Below, in pieces: positions 6,568 to 15,176 of a stretch of DNA of 23,994 bases (positions are counted from its first letter, which is position 1; each line of letters opens with the position of its first letter). Under the pieces are notes generated by a model. That model was not told where the DNA came from. It was given only the letters and a program-made list of their open reading frames with translations, and did not search any database. A program made the position numbers and the translations under genes. Source of the stretch: CAZESH01 sp964514665 (GTDB taxonomy: Bacteria; Bacillota; Bacilli; Paenibacillales; KCTC-25726); assembly GCA_964514665.1 (NCBI GenBank), contig CAZESH010000030.1, forward strand, positions 1 through 23,994, read 5' to 3'.

Positions 6568-7822
6568 CAAGGATTATCTATCCCAAGAAGAAATAGATGC
6601 CTTATTAAGGCAAACGATGGAAGAGGAAGACTCGTCCAGCGATGGAGCGCCCACCGGAGATTTATCCGATTATCTGAGTTCTCTGGAACAGGACGCGCTC
6701 GGTGAGATCGGCAATATCACCTTTGGCAGCGCGGCAACGGCTCTTTCCACTCTGCTTGGGAGAAAGGTGGATATTACCACGCCTCAGGTTTCCGTGATTG
6801 CCAGGGAGCGTTTGGAAAGTGAATTCCCGCAGCCGCATGTCGCTATTCACGTGAATTATGTCGAGGGCTTCCAAGGCATCAATCTGCTGGTGATCAAGGC
6901 TCGTGATGCTCAGGTAATTGCCGATCTGATGCTGGGCGGCGACGGTACCAACATCTCCGGTGAAATGAATGAAATACATATAAGCGCCGTTCAAGAGGCA
7001 ATGAACCAGATGATGGGATCGTCAGCGACCTCGATGTCTACGATCTTCAATCGCTTTGTCAATATTTCCCCTCCGGGAATCGACGTATTCGATTTGTCAA
7101 AAAGCGAGGGGATGGAATCTTTCCCACCGGACAATGTTTTCGTTCAAATCTCTTTCCGGCTTTTGATCGGAGATTTGATAGATTCCAATATCATGCAATT
7201 GCTGCCCGTTTCCTTTGCCAAAGAAATGGTTTCAAGCCTGCTGGGCGGAGAACCGGCAGCTGAAACAGAAACGTCCGCAGCTATGGAAAATACTGCAGAA
7301 CGTCATCCTGATCCGGCTCCAACCGCACATATATCGGAGGAACCTCTTGTTCAGCAGCCGCCGATTCAACCGCCGCCTGCAATTCCGTCGCATCAACAGC
7401 CTGCGGCACAGTATGCGCCGCCCACTGAACGGCAGCAGCCTTACATGCAGCCGCCGATGCGCCAGCCGGGACAATACGGGGTGACGCCGCCAAACCGGAA
7501 TGTAAATGTCCAACCTGTCCAGTATACGAATTTCACGCCAAATCCGATGTCGGCAAACGATCATACAAATTTGGATTTACTACTGGATATTCCACTCAAG
7601 GTTACAGTAGAATTAGGAAGGACAGAAAAGCTGATCAAGGACATTCTTGAACTATCCCAAGGCTCTATTGTCGAATTGGACAAGCTGGCGGGCGAACCGG
7701 TTGATATTTTGGTCAACAACAAGCTGGTCGCAAGAGGGGAAGTTGTCGTCATAGACGAGAACTTCGGTGTTCGCGTTACCGATATTATCAGTCAATGGGA
7801 TCGAATTCAGAAACTACAATAA
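6557..7822 (+). CDS. fliY: Flagellar motor switch phosphatase FliY (CheC-like + FliN domain)
   Basis: FliY takes the place of FliN in the C-ring and also dephosphorylates CheY-P. ATG 6557 follows AAGGAG by nine bases and overlaps fliM by 11 bases. The product is 421 residues, longer than the 378 of B. subtilis FliY. It has a CheY-P docking peptide (LSQEEIDALL, residues 8-17) nearly identical to that of FliM. The CheC-like phosphatase domain follows, with both active-site motifs: E50/N53 in DALGEIGNITFGSA and E147/N150 in AVQEAMNQMMGSS. A Pro/Gln-rich linker spans about 245-335. A C-terminal SpoA/FliN domain lies at 339-412 (LDIPLKVTVELGR, then VRVTDII). The extra length lies mainly in the linker. 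Confidence 0.96.
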   Translation: MAGNKDYLSQEEIDALLRQTMEEEDSSSDGAPTGDLSDYLSSLEQDALGEIGNITFGSAATALSTLLGRKVDITTPQVSVIARERLESEFPQPHVAIHVNYVEGFQGINLLVIKARDAQVIADLMLGGDGTNISGEMNEIHISAVQEAMNQMMGSSATSMSTIFNRFVNISPPGIDVFDLSKSEGMESFPPDNVFVQISFRLLIGDLIDSNIMQLLPVSFAKEMVSSLLGGEPAAETETSAAMENTAERHPDPAPTAHISEEPLVQQPPIQPPPAIPSHQQPAAQYAPPTERQQPYMQPPMRQPGQYGVTPPNRNVNVQPVQYTNFTPNPMSANDHTNLDLLLDIPLKVTVELGRTEKLIKDILELSQGSIVELDKLAGEPVDILVNNKLVARGEVVVIDENFGVRVTDIISQWDRIQKLQ

Positions 7823-7844
7823 TATTTTTTAGGAGGATTGTGCA

Positions 7845-8207
7845 ATGGCGAACAAGATTTTAATAGTAGACGATGCAGCTTTTATGAGAATGATGATCAA
7901 AGATATCCTTACTAAAAATGGATTCGAGGTTGTCGGTGAAGCGAATGACGGGTCACAGGCCATAGAAAAGTATAAGGAACTCAAACCGGATCTTGTGACG
8001 ATGGATATTACGATGCCTGAAATGGACGGCATTTCGGCGCTGAAAGAAATCAAAAAGACAGATGGAAATGCCAAGGTAATCATGTGTTCCGCTATGGGAC
8101 AGCAAGCCATGGTGATCGATGCGATTCAAGCGGGCGCAAAGGATTTTATCGTCAAGCCTTTTCAAGCGGACCGCGTTATCGAAGCCATCAAGAAAACGCT
8201 TGGATAG
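7845..8207 (+). CDS. cheY: Chemotaxis response regulator CheY
   Basis: A single-domain receiver of 120 residues. ATG 7845 follows AGGAGG. The phosphoacceptor Asp54 is in VTMDITMPEMDG, the acidic pair Asp9-Asp10 is in ILIVDDAAFMR, the switch Ser82 is in MCSAMGQ, and Lys104 is in FIVKPF; all active-site residues are present. CheA phosphorylates it. In B. subtilis, CheY-P binding to FliM promotes counterclockwise rotation (running), opposite to E. coli. Its place between fliY and fliO, separate from the other che genes, is typical of Bacillales. There is no DNA-binding output domain. Confidence 0.96.
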   Translation: MANKILIVDDAAFMRMMIKDILTKNGFEVVGEANDGSQAIEKYKELKPDLVTMDITMPEMDGISALKEIKKTDGNAKVIMCSAMGQQAMVIDAIQAGAKDFIVKPFQADRVIEAIKKTLG

Positions 8208-8250
8208 CCTTATGTTCGCATCAATCTGATTGAGTGAAAGGATGGTTTTT

Positions 8251-8892
8251 TTGTCCAGGCTTCAGACAAAATATGCATCGGCCTTTGCTTTGATGTTTGC
8301 CGGAATCAACGGTATAAAGCAATATGCGCTCGGGGCTGTGCCGGATAACTCGCTGGATGGTTCCAACATGAACAGCGGTGATTTCTCCGGAGGGTTTATC
8401 GGAAGCTTGCTTACAGTTTTTATCGTCCTGCTGATCATTATCGGATTAATCTTTTTGCTTGTCCGTTTTTTGGCCAGCCGCACCCGAAACGGTTTATCCG
8501 GAAAAGGTCTCCGGCTGCTTGGAGGCTTGGTGCTCGGACAAAACAAATCCGTACAAATCGTGCAGCTCGGCGAGAAGGTATACATAATCGGGGTCGGGGA
8601 CGACGTTCGATTGATCGAAAAGGTTAAGGATCCGCTTGAAGTCACGGAGCTGATGGAAGCGTTGGAAGGCGGCTACACGGCCAAAGGCAATCAACCCTTT
8701 CCCTCGCTGTTAGACTGGATCAAGAAAATCAGCGGTCGATACATTCCGGAACAAGAACCTGAAGCGGAGAACGAATCGCGCAGTTTCCAGGAGATTTTCC
8801 AGGACAAATTCAAGCATGCTTCCAATCGTTCACGGAGGGTCCAGCAGATGCTGCAGGAAGATACAATGAAAGACAGGTCGAATGAAGAATGA
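8251..8892 (+). CDS. fliO: Flagellar export gate protein FliO (FliZ in Bacillus naming)
   Basis: FliO helps assemble the FliP ring of the export gate. The start is uncertain: TTG 8251 sits eight bases after AAAGGA and gives 213 residues. An ATG at 8242 touches that site and a TTG at 8230 has none. From TTG 8251 there is a weak hydrophobic leader at about 8-18, then a strong transmembrane helix at about 49-74 (GSLLTVFIVLLIIIGLIFLL). The FliO cytoplasmic domain follows, with LRLLGGLVLGQNKSVQIVQL and EKVYIIGVGDDVRLIEKV. The C-terminal 60 residues are charged and probably disordered. The stop overlaps the fliP start (ATGA). In B. subtilis the orthologue is called fliZ, which is not the enterobacterial regulator FliZ. 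Confidence 0.9.
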   Translation: MSRLQTKYASAFALMFAGINGIKQYALGAVPDNSLDGSNMNSGDFSGGFIGSLLTVFIVLLIIIGLIFLLVRFLASRTRNGLSGKGLRLLGGLVLGQNKSVQIVQLGEKVYIIGVGDDVRLIEKVKDPLEVTELMEALEGGYTAKGNQPFPSLLDWIKKISGRYIPEQEPEAENESRSFQEIFQDKFKHASNRSRRVQQMLQEDTMKDRSNEE

Positions 8893-9662
8893 AACGGCAT
8901 AAAATAGTGGCGGCTTTATCCCTGTTCCTGATGTTTTCGTTGTTCATCGTCTCCTATGTTTCAGCGGCGCCCGATTCGTTTCAGATTCCCGGCATTCCTC
9001 CCTTTTCACCGGCGGATAACCCGTCGGATGTGGGGAATACGATTACGATTTTGCTATTGATTACCATTCTTAGCATTGCTCCTGCCATTTTAGTTTTAAT
9101 GACAAGCTTTACCCGTATCGTGATTGTACTTGGATTTGTACGCACGGCACTCGGCACTCAGCAGATGCCTCCAAACCAGGTGCTGGTTGGATTGGCGCTT
9201 TTTCTTACTCTGTTCGTGATGTCGCCGACTTTAAACGAGATTAACCAAACGGCGCTGCAGCCGTATCTACATAATCAAATTCCGTCTCAATCCGAAGCGC
9301 TCCAAAAAGCCTCCTTGCCGATCAAAAAATTTATGTACCGGCAAACCAGGACTAAAGATTTACTGTTGTTTCTGGAGTACGCCAAGACGGAAAAACCGAA
9401 AACTTACGAAGACATACCGCTTACCGCACTGATTCCCGCATTTGCCATCAGTGAATTGAAAACCGCATTTGAAATGGGTTTTATGCTGTTCATCCCTTTT
9501 CTGGTCATTGATATGATCGTCGCCAGTGTGCTGATGTCCATGGGCATGATGATGCTCCCCCCGGTGATGATTTCACTGCCGTTCAAAATTCTTCTGTTCA
9601 TTTTGGTGGATGGTTGGCATCTTGTGGTGAAGTCGCTGCTAATCAGCTTTAATACCGGTTGA
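8889..9662 (+). CDS. fliP: Flagellar type III export gate protein FliP
   Basis: A core pore subunit of the export gate, expected five copies per gate with FliQ and FliR. ATG 8889 overlaps the fliO stop by four bases. The product is 257 residues. The N-terminal 26 residues form a cleavable-type signal peptide (basic MKRHK, hydrophobic core, then VSAAP), as in many FliP proteins. Family signatures are present: PPNQVLVGLALFLTLFVMSP, and near the C-terminus FMLFIPFLVIDMIVASVLMS with MGMMMLPPVMISLPFK. The total includes a signal peptide and a linker (SFQIPGIPPFSPADNPSDVG), which makes it longer than B. subtilis FliP. Confidence 0.97.
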   Translation: MKRHKIVAALSLFLMFSLFIVSYVSAAPDSFQIPGIPPFSPADNPSDVGNTITILLLITILSIAPAILVLMTSFTRIVIVLGFVRTALGTQQMPPNQVLVGLALFLTLFVMSPTLNEINQTALQPYLHNQIPSQSEALQKASLPIKKFMYRQTRTKDLLLFLEYAKTEKPKTYEDIPLTALIPAFAISELKTAFEMGFMLFIPFLVIDMIVASVLMSMGMMMLPPVMISLPFKILLFILVDGWHLVVKSLLISFNTG

Positions 9663-9686
9663 ATTTGTGGAAAGCAGGCGTAAACA

Positions 9687-9956
9687 ATGAGTGCTGATTT
9701 TATCATACGTTTGGCCGGACAGGCATTATTTGTCGTCTTGAAAGCAAGCGCACCGATGCTGGTCATCGCTTTGGCAGTCGGCTTGCTGGTCAGTATTTTT
9801 CAGGCCACCACGCAAATTCAGGAGCAGACGCTTGCTTTTGTGCCCAAAATTATTGCCGTGCTGCTTGTTCTTCTGTTGTTCGGTCCATGGATTTTGAATA
9901 CGTTAGTCGATTTCACTTCCAACATTCTTGGGAATTTAAACCAATACATTGGATAG
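9687..9956 (+). CDS. fliQ: Flagellar type III export gate protein FliQ
   Basis: An 89-residue two-helix membrane protein that wraps the FliP/FliR pore. ATG 9687 follows GCAGGCG, a weak Shine-Dalgarno. Two hydrophobic helices lie at about 15-38 and 51-75. The family motif is seen in PMLVIALAVGLLVSIFQATT, followed by QIQEQTLAFVPKIIAV. Length and position between fliP and fliR are standard. Its stop codon is only 11 bases from the fliR start. Confidence 0.96.
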   Translation: MSADFIIRLAGQALFVVLKASAPMLVIALAVGLLVSIFQATTQIQEQTLAFVPKIIAVLLVLLLFGPWILNTLVDFTSNILGNLNQYIG

Positions 9957-9967
9957 GCTGTGTGACG

Positions 9968-10750
9968 ATGCAAGTTGTAACTCAGTTTTTCCCGTTTTTT
10001 TTGCTCGTTTGTTGTCGAATCACATCGTTTTTTGTTGTTGCGCCGGTATTTTCATCTCGCGGGGTTCCTTTGCAATTTAAAATAGGCCTTTCTTTTTTTA
10101 TGAGCCTGCTTACGATTCTGTCGCTCGGTCCACACGATGCTATAGCATTTGATGCCGATTATTTTTTGATTTTGCTGCGTGAAATCCTGATCGGCTTGAT
10201 CTTGGGCTTTACGGCATATATTTTTTTTACCGCCATACAGATCGCCGGCTCTTTCATCGATATTCAAATGGGTTTCGGAATTGCAAATGTCGTTGACCCG
10301 ATGAGCGGAGCACAGGCGCCGCTTATGGGCAATTTCAAATTTATGATTGCCATGCTGTTCTTTTTGTCCATCAATGGTCATCATTACTTGATCCGTGCCA
10401 TTATGGACAGCTATAAGTGGGTTCCTTTGGACAATTCGCTTTATTCAATGATTCTTCAAGGAAGCATCAGCGCGTTTTTGGTAGAATCGTTCATTAAAGT
10501 TTTCTATCTTGCCTTTCAGATTGCAGCCCCATTGATAACAGCCTTATTTCTGGTAGATGTGGCTTTAGGCATCTTGGCACGAACCGCTCCGCAATTTAAT
10601 ATTTTTGTGGTCGGCTTTCAAATCAAGATTTTTTCAGGCTTTGTCCTATTAATTGTGATGATGTCGGGATTGCTGTTTGTATTTCAAGCACTGTTTAAAA
10701 CCATGCTGGAAAATTTGATGAACATTTTGCAGCTGTTGAACAAAGGGTGA
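9968..10750 (+). CDS. fliR: Flagellar type III export gate protein FliR
   Basis: The single-copy gate subunit that completes the FliP5-FliR pore and contacts FlhB. ATG 9968 gives 260 residues, against 259 in B. subtilis. A GTG at 9962 in the same frame is possible. The Shine-Dalgarno is weak (AGG at 9955), so translation may depend on fliQ. It has about six hydrophobic segments, with family residues in ILIGLILGFTAYIFFTAIQI, AGSFIDIQMGFGIANVVDP and VDVALGILARTAPQFNIFVV. The stop (TGA 10748-10750) is followed after 35 bases by flhB. Confidence 0.95.
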   Translation: MQVVTQFFPFFLLVCCRITSFFVVAPVFSSRGVPLQFKIGLSFFMSLLTILSLGPHDAIAFDADYFLILLREILIGLILGFTAYIFFTAIQIAGSFIDIQMGFGIANVVDPMSGAQAPLMGNFKFMIAMLFFLSINGHHYLIRAIMDSYKWVPLDNSLYSMILQGSISAFLVESFIKVFYLAFQIAAPLITALFLVDVALGILARTAPQFNIFVVGFQIKIFSGFVLLIVMMSGLLFVFQALFKTMLENLMNILQLLNKG

Positions 10751-10785
10751 ATTACAGACCGTGGTCTTTTTCCGGGGGTGAGAAA

Positions 10786-11877
10786 ATGAGCAACTTCAGA
10801 CTGAAAATGGATTTGCAGCTGTTTGCCGGGGAGAAAACCGAAAGCGCCACCCCGAAGAAAAGGCAGGAGTCCCGGAAAGAAGGACAGGTGGCGAAAAGCC
10901 AGGAACTGGCGGGTGCATTCATCCTGTTGTTCATTTTTTTGTTCATGTACAGTTTTGGCGGTATCTTTAAAAAACAGCTTTTTCGTATATATACCGAATC
11001 GTTTAATGATTATATGCTGTGGCCCGTCACGGAAAAAAACATCATGGTCATATCCATACAGCTCGTATATCACGCATTGATCGTGGTCGCGCCGATTATG
11101 CTTGTGGCCGTCGTGATCGCGATCGTGGTCAATTATATGCAAGTCGGGTTTTTGCTGACGGGTAAACCGCTTATGCCCAAATTCAGCAAACTCAATCCTG
11201 TGGAAGGCTTTAAAAAAATCTTTTCTCTGCGTTCCCTGATGGAATTGCTGAAGACGCTGTTGAAGCTGACTTTGATCGGCTTTATTGTATTTACAACCCT
11301 GTGGGGGAAAAAGGCGGATATTTTATCGCTTGCACAAACTCCTTTGGGGGGGATATTCAGCTTTACCGCCGGAATCGTCGTCTCGCTGGGCATTAAAATC
11401 GCCGCAATTTTGGTCCTGCTGGCTTTGTTTGATTATTTATACCAACGTTACGAGCATGAGAAAAGCTTGAAAATGTCCAAACAGGACATTAAAGACGAAT
11501 ACAAAACAACGGAAGGCAATCCGCTGATTAAAGGAAAAATCAAAGAAAAACAAAGGAAGCTTGCCATGCAGCGAATGATGCAGGAAATTCCCAAAGCGGA
11601 CGTGATCATCACCAACCCGACGCACTTTGCGGTAGCGATAAAGTATGAGGCAGGCAAGATGGACGCTCCTGTCGTTTTGGCCAAAGGCCAGGATTATGTG
11701 GCTTTAAAGATACGGGAAAAGGCCCAAGAACTGCAAATTACGATCATGGAGAATAAACCGCTAGCCCGGGCTTTATACGAACAGGTGCAAATCGGCGAAT
11801 CGATCCCGGCGGATTTATTCCAGGCTGTTGCCGAAGTATTGGCTTATGTATACCGCATGAAAGGCAAGGCCATGTAG
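10786..11877 (+). CDS. flhB: Flagellar export switch protein FlhB
   Basis: FlhB changes export specificity from rod/hook to filament substrates after signalling by FliK. ATG 10786 follows GGGGGTGA (10774-10781). A GTG overlapping the fliR stop at 10747 is open but lacks a properly spaced site. The product is 363 residues, with a basic N-terminus (TESATPKKRQESRKEGQVAK), four membrane helices to about residue 210, then the cytoplasmic domain. The autocleavage motif NPTH is intact at residues 277-280, inside ADVIITNPTHFAVAIKYE. The conserved KEKQRKLAMQRMMQEIPKAD stretch precedes it. All features of an active FlhB are present. Confidence 0.97.
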   Translation: MSNFRLKMDLQLFAGEKTESATPKKRQESRKEGQVAKSQELAGAFILLFIFLFMYSFGGIFKKQLFRIYTESFNDYMLWPVTEKNIMVISIQLVYHALIVVAPIMLVAVVIAIVVNYMQVGFLLTGKPLMPKFSKLNPVEGFKKIFSLRSLMELLKTLLKLTLIGFIVFTTLWGKKADILSLAQTPLGGIFSFTAGIVVSLGIKIAAILVLLALFDYLYQRYEHEKSLKMSKQDIKDEYKTTEGNPLIKGKIKEKQRKLAMQRMMQEIPKADVIITNPTHFAVAIKYEAGKMDAPVVLAKGQDYVALKIREKAQELQITIMENKPLARALYEQVQIGESIPADLFQAVAEVLAYVYRMKGKAM

Positions 11878-11913
11878 ATTTATTGCGAACTTATCCGAAA
11901 GGGGAGGCGTGGA

Positions 11914-13944
11914 GTGAAGCCCAGAGATTTAGTCGTTCTTATTGGCGTGATCGGCATCGTTTTAATGATGGTTGTTCCCGTCAATATTCATTTGCTTGAT
12001 TTCTTGTTAATCATCAATATTTCTCTGGCTTTAATCATTTTGCTCGTATCTATGAACACCAAGGATGCGCTGCAATTCTCTGTCTTTCCGTCTTTATTAT
12101 TGATCACGACTTTATTCCGGCTGGCTTTGAATGTTTCCACAACGAGAAACATCTTGGCGAATGCGGAAGCCGGAACGGTTGTTCAAACGTTTGGATCATT
12201 TGTAGCCGGCGGTCAAATTGCCGTTGGTTTTATTGTGTTTCTGATTCTGGTCGTGGTCCAATTTATCGTCATCACCAAAGGATCGGAGCGTGTCGCTGAA
12301 GTGGCGGCAAGATTTACGCTTGATGCGATGCCTGGAAAGCAAATGAGTATCGACGCGGATTTGAACGCCGGCATGATCAACGAAATTGAAGCGAAGGAGC
12401 GCCGCAAAAAAATCGGAGACGAAGCCGATTTTTACGGTGCGATGGACGGTGCCAGCAAGTTCGTCAAAGGAGATGCGATAGCCAGTATCGTAATTTTGTT
12501 TATTAATTTGTTGGGCGGCTTCATCATCGGTATGGCGGTTCACCATTTCGGGTTTCAACAATCGCTTGCCACTTATTCGATTCTGACGATCGGTGACGGA
12601 TTGGTCAGCCAAATTCCCGCATTGCTGATTTCAACTGCAACCGGCTTGATTGTAACCCGCGCAGCTTCAGATGATAATTTGTCGACGCTGCTTTCCTCGC
12701 AAATTTTTAACTATCCCCGACTGCTTTACGTGGTTGCAGGCACGATCACCATGCTTGGATTAGCAACTCCGATTAAGCTGCTTCCGCTGCCGATCGCCAT
12801 TCTCCTTGTCATCTCCGGGTACAGGATGCAGAAAAATTTGGACAAGCAAAAAGAGCAGGAGGTTCAACAAGAGGAAGATCAGCAGATGGAGGAGGTCCGC
12901 AGTCCGGAAAGTGTAATCAATCTACTGCAGATCGATCCGATCGAATTCGAATTCGGCTACGGATTAATCCCTTTGGCCGACGTTCATCAGGGAGGGGACT
13001 TGCTCGACCGCGTCATCATGATTCGACGGCAATGTGCATTGGAATTGGGCATTGTGGTCCCTGTTATCCGAATTCGCGACAATATTCAACTAAAACCGAA
13101 TGAATATGTCATAAAAATTAAAGGAAATCCGGTGGCGCGTGGTGAATTATTACTTAATCACTATTTGGCCATGAGTCCGGGGTTCGATGATGATTCTGTA
13201 ACAGGAATAGAGACGATAGAACCCGCTTTTGGATTGCCCGCCTTATGGGTTGACGAAACGACCAAAGAGAACGCTGAATTGGCCGGGTATACGGTTGTAG
13301 ATCCTCCCTCGGTCGTAGCTACGCACCTGACGGAAGTGATCAAAAAATTTGCCCACGAATTGATCGGCCGCCAGGAAACGAAAGCGCTTGTCGATCATCT
13401 GAAAGAAGCATATCCGGCCTTGGTAGAAGAATTGATTCCGGGACTGCTGTCGATCGGCGATGTACAGAAGGTACTGATCAAATTGCTGAAGGAAAAAATA
13501 TCGATTCGCGATCTGGTCACCATTTTTGAGACGCTGGCCGATTACGGAAATTTCACCAAGGATCCGGAGATTTTGACGGAATATGTGCGACAGTCGCTAT
13601 CTCGTCAGATCACTCAACAGTATGCTAGCGAAAATGATGCGCTAAAAGTGATTACTGTCGGGCCCTCTTTGGAAAAGAAAATAGCCGATGCTGTCCAGCA
13701 ATCGGATCAAGGCTCTTACCTGGCGATGGATCCGAATGCCTCGCAACTGGTTTTCCAAAAAATTTCCGAGCAGATTAACAAGCTGGTGCAAAGCGGGGCT
13801 CAACCGGTTATTCTGACATCTCCGACAGTAAGGATGTACTTGCGGCAATTGTTGGAGAGGACATTACAAGACATACCCGTTTTATCCTATAACGAATTGG
13901 AACCTAGTGTTGAAATCCACAGTGTAGGAGTGGTCAATCTGTGA
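11914..13944 (+). CDS. flhA: Flagellar export gate protein FlhA
   Basis: The largest gate component, a nonamer that docks substrate-chaperone complexes and uses the proton gradient. The start is GTG 11914, six bases after GGGGAGG. The product is 676 residues, standard length. The N-terminal half has about eight hydrophobic helices. The conserved FHIPEP-family loop is seen in FRLALNVSTTRNILANAEAG, then VITKGSERVAEVAARFTLDA and MPGKQMSIDADLNAGMI. The C-terminal cytoplasmic domain starts at about 330. Its final codons overlap the flhF start (GTGA, 13941-13944). Confidence 0.97.
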   Translation: MKPRDLVVLIGVIGIVLMMVVPVNIHLLDFLLIINISLALIILLVSMNTKDALQFSVFPSLLLITTLFRLALNVSTTRNILANAEAGTVVQTFGSFVAGGQIAVGFIVFLILVVVQFIVITKGSERVAEVAARFTLDAMPGKQMSIDADLNAGMINEIEAKERRKKIGDEADFYGAMDGASKFVKGDAIASIVILFINLLGGFIIGMAVHHFGFQQSLATYSILTIGDGLVSQIPALLISTATGLIVTRAASDDNLSTLLSSQIFNYPRLLYVVAGTITMLGLATPIKLLPLPIAILLVISGYRMQKNLDKQKEQEVQQEEDQQMEEVRSPESVINLLQIDPIEFEFGYGLIPLADVHQGGDLLDRVIMIRRQCALELGIVVPVIRIRDNIQLKPNEYVIKIKGNPVARGELLLNHYLAMSPGFDDDSVTGIETIEPAFGLPALWVDETTKENAELAGYTVVDPPSVVATHLTEVIKKFAHELIGRQETKALVDHLKEAYPALVEELIPGLLSIGDVQKVLIKLLKEKISIRDLVTIFETLADYGNFTKDPEILTEYVRQSLSRQITQQYASENDALKVITVGPSLEKKIADAVQQSDQGSYLAMDPNASQLVFQKISEQINKLVQSGAQPVILTSPTVRMYLRQLLERTLQDIPVLSYNELEPSVEIHSVGVVNL

Positions 13945-15176
13945 GGGTTAAAAGATATATCGTGGAAACGATGCCTGAAGCGCTTCAAAAAATTCGCAGC
14001 GACCTGGGAAAGGATGCCGTGATTTTAAATACGAAGGAAATCAAATCAGGGGGCTTCTTCGGTTTTTTCGGAAGAAAGCGGATAGAAGTGATCGCGGCTA
14101 TCGATAATTCTATTCCCAAACAATCGGTGCATGCCATGCGCAGCCCGGCATTGGAAAAGCCGCTGCAGGAGGAAAAACCCATTCCGATCCGTTATCAGAA
14201 GCCAACGCTGGTTAAGGACGACATGGTCAGCAGCAGTCTGAGAGTGGAGGAAAAGCAGGTTCTGGGGTTGAAAACCGCAGTGCAAACGTTGGATCGCAGA
14301 GATCCCGTATTGGAAGAATTGCAGCAGATGAAAGCAATCGTGCTGAAGCTGTCGGAAGCAAACCGCGCGAATGCCACCTATCCCGAATGTTTGAAGCTCT
14401 TGGAAGAAAGGCTGTTGGCGCATGAGATCGATCCACCGATAGTTCGTTTCTTGATACAGCAAACCGTGGAAGAGGCGGGAGCCGTAGTTAATCAGCTGAC
14501 TATGACTCAAGCCGTTCAGCTTGTGAGAAAACAATTGCTTGAGATCATGCAAAAAAATAAGCGTTCCCCAATATCCAATCAAACGAAAATTGTTCAATTT
14601 GTAGGACCTACCGGAGTTGGGAAAACGACTACCATCGCCAAGCTGGCAGCTGAACAGGTGCTGAAATTCAACCGCAGGGTCGGTTTCATCACCTCCGATA
14701 CTTATCGAATTGCAGCTGTAGAACAGCTGCGTACATACGCTACGATATTAAATGTGCCGCTAGAGGTTGTATTTTCACCGCAGGAGCTGCAAAAGGCTTA
14801 CCAGAAGCTGGAGGAATGCGACATGATCTTCATGGATACCGCCGGCCGCAATTACAAGAATGAAATGTACGTATCCGAGCTTAACAGCCTTTTGCAAACC
14901 AATGGAAAATCCGAAACTTATCTGGTGCTGAGTCTTACATCAAAATATAAAGACATGAAAATGATCACGGGAAATTTTTCGAAATTCAAACTCGACAAGC
15001 TGCTGTTTACCAAAATGGATGAAACGGACAGCTACGGATCAGTGATTAATCTGGTTCATGACTTTCCGCTGCAGTTATCCTATATCACGAATGGTCAAAA
15101 CGTTCCTGACGATATTTTTCAAGTCAACGACGAACAGCTGGTCGATCTTATTTTGGAGGGGCTACCGGATGAGTGA
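13941..15176 (+). CDS. flhF: SRP-type GTPase FlhF
   Basis: FlhF sets the place (and with FlhG the number) of flagella and is related to the SRP GTPases Ffh and FtsY. The start is GTG 13941, overlapping the flhA stop, with AGGAG about 11 bases upstream. The product is 411 residues, longer than the 366 of B. subtilis. The basic B region spans about 1-120, with MRVKRYIVETMPEALQKIRS. An N domain covers about 120-210. The G domain has P-loop GPTGVGKT (222-229), SDTYRIAA (252-259), DTAGRN (299-304) and TKMD (357-360). The extra length lies in the B region and its linker. FlhF forms a GTP-dependent dimer activated by the FlhG N-terminus. Confidence 0.96.
   Translation: MRVKRYIVETMPEALQKIRSDLGKDAVILNTKEIKSGGFFGFFGRKRIEVIAAIDNSIPKQSVHAMRSPALEKPLQEEKPIPIRYQKPTLVKDDMVSSSLRVEEKQVLGLKTAVQTLDRRDPVLEELQQMKAIVLKLSEANRANATYPECLKLLEERLLAHEIDPPIVRFLIQQTVEEAGAVVNQLTMTQAVQLVRKQLLEIMQKNKRSPISNQTKIVQFVGPTGVGKTTTIAKLAAEQVLKFNRRVGFITSDTYRIAAVEQLRTYATILNVPLEVVFSPQELQKAYQKLEECDMIFMDTAGRNYKNEMYVSELNSLLQTNGKSETYLVLSLTSKYKDMKMITGNFSKFKLDKLLFTKMDETDSYGSVINLVHDFPLQLSYITNGQNVPDDIFQVNDEQLVDLILEGLPDE

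Noticed and set aside
7773..7795. ACCGATAT near the end of fliY as a sigma-D -10 box upstream of cheY
   Set aside because: No TAAA-like -35 box at 15 bases; it is coding sequence for the conserved RVTDIIS end of the FliN domain.
8221..8233. Small palindrome TCAATCTGATTGA before fliO
   Set aside because: Only five base pairs with a three-base loop; too weak to be called a regulatory element or terminator.
10747..10785. GTG 10747 as the flhB start (overlapping the fliR stop)
   Set aside because: No ribosome site at proper spacing; GGGGGTGA before ATG 10786 and the family N-terminus (MSNFRLKMDLQLF) favour the later start.
14046..14597. 183-codon minus-strand open frame opposite flhF
   Set aside because: Rich in His/Gln/Phe in a pattern typical of reverse-strand artefacts, and it overlaps a certain GTPase gene.
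15058..15168. Upstream extension of flhG inside flhF
   Set aside because: It lies in another frame of the flhF coding region; GGAGGGG before ATG 15169 and the conserved DQAQGLR N-terminus fix the start.
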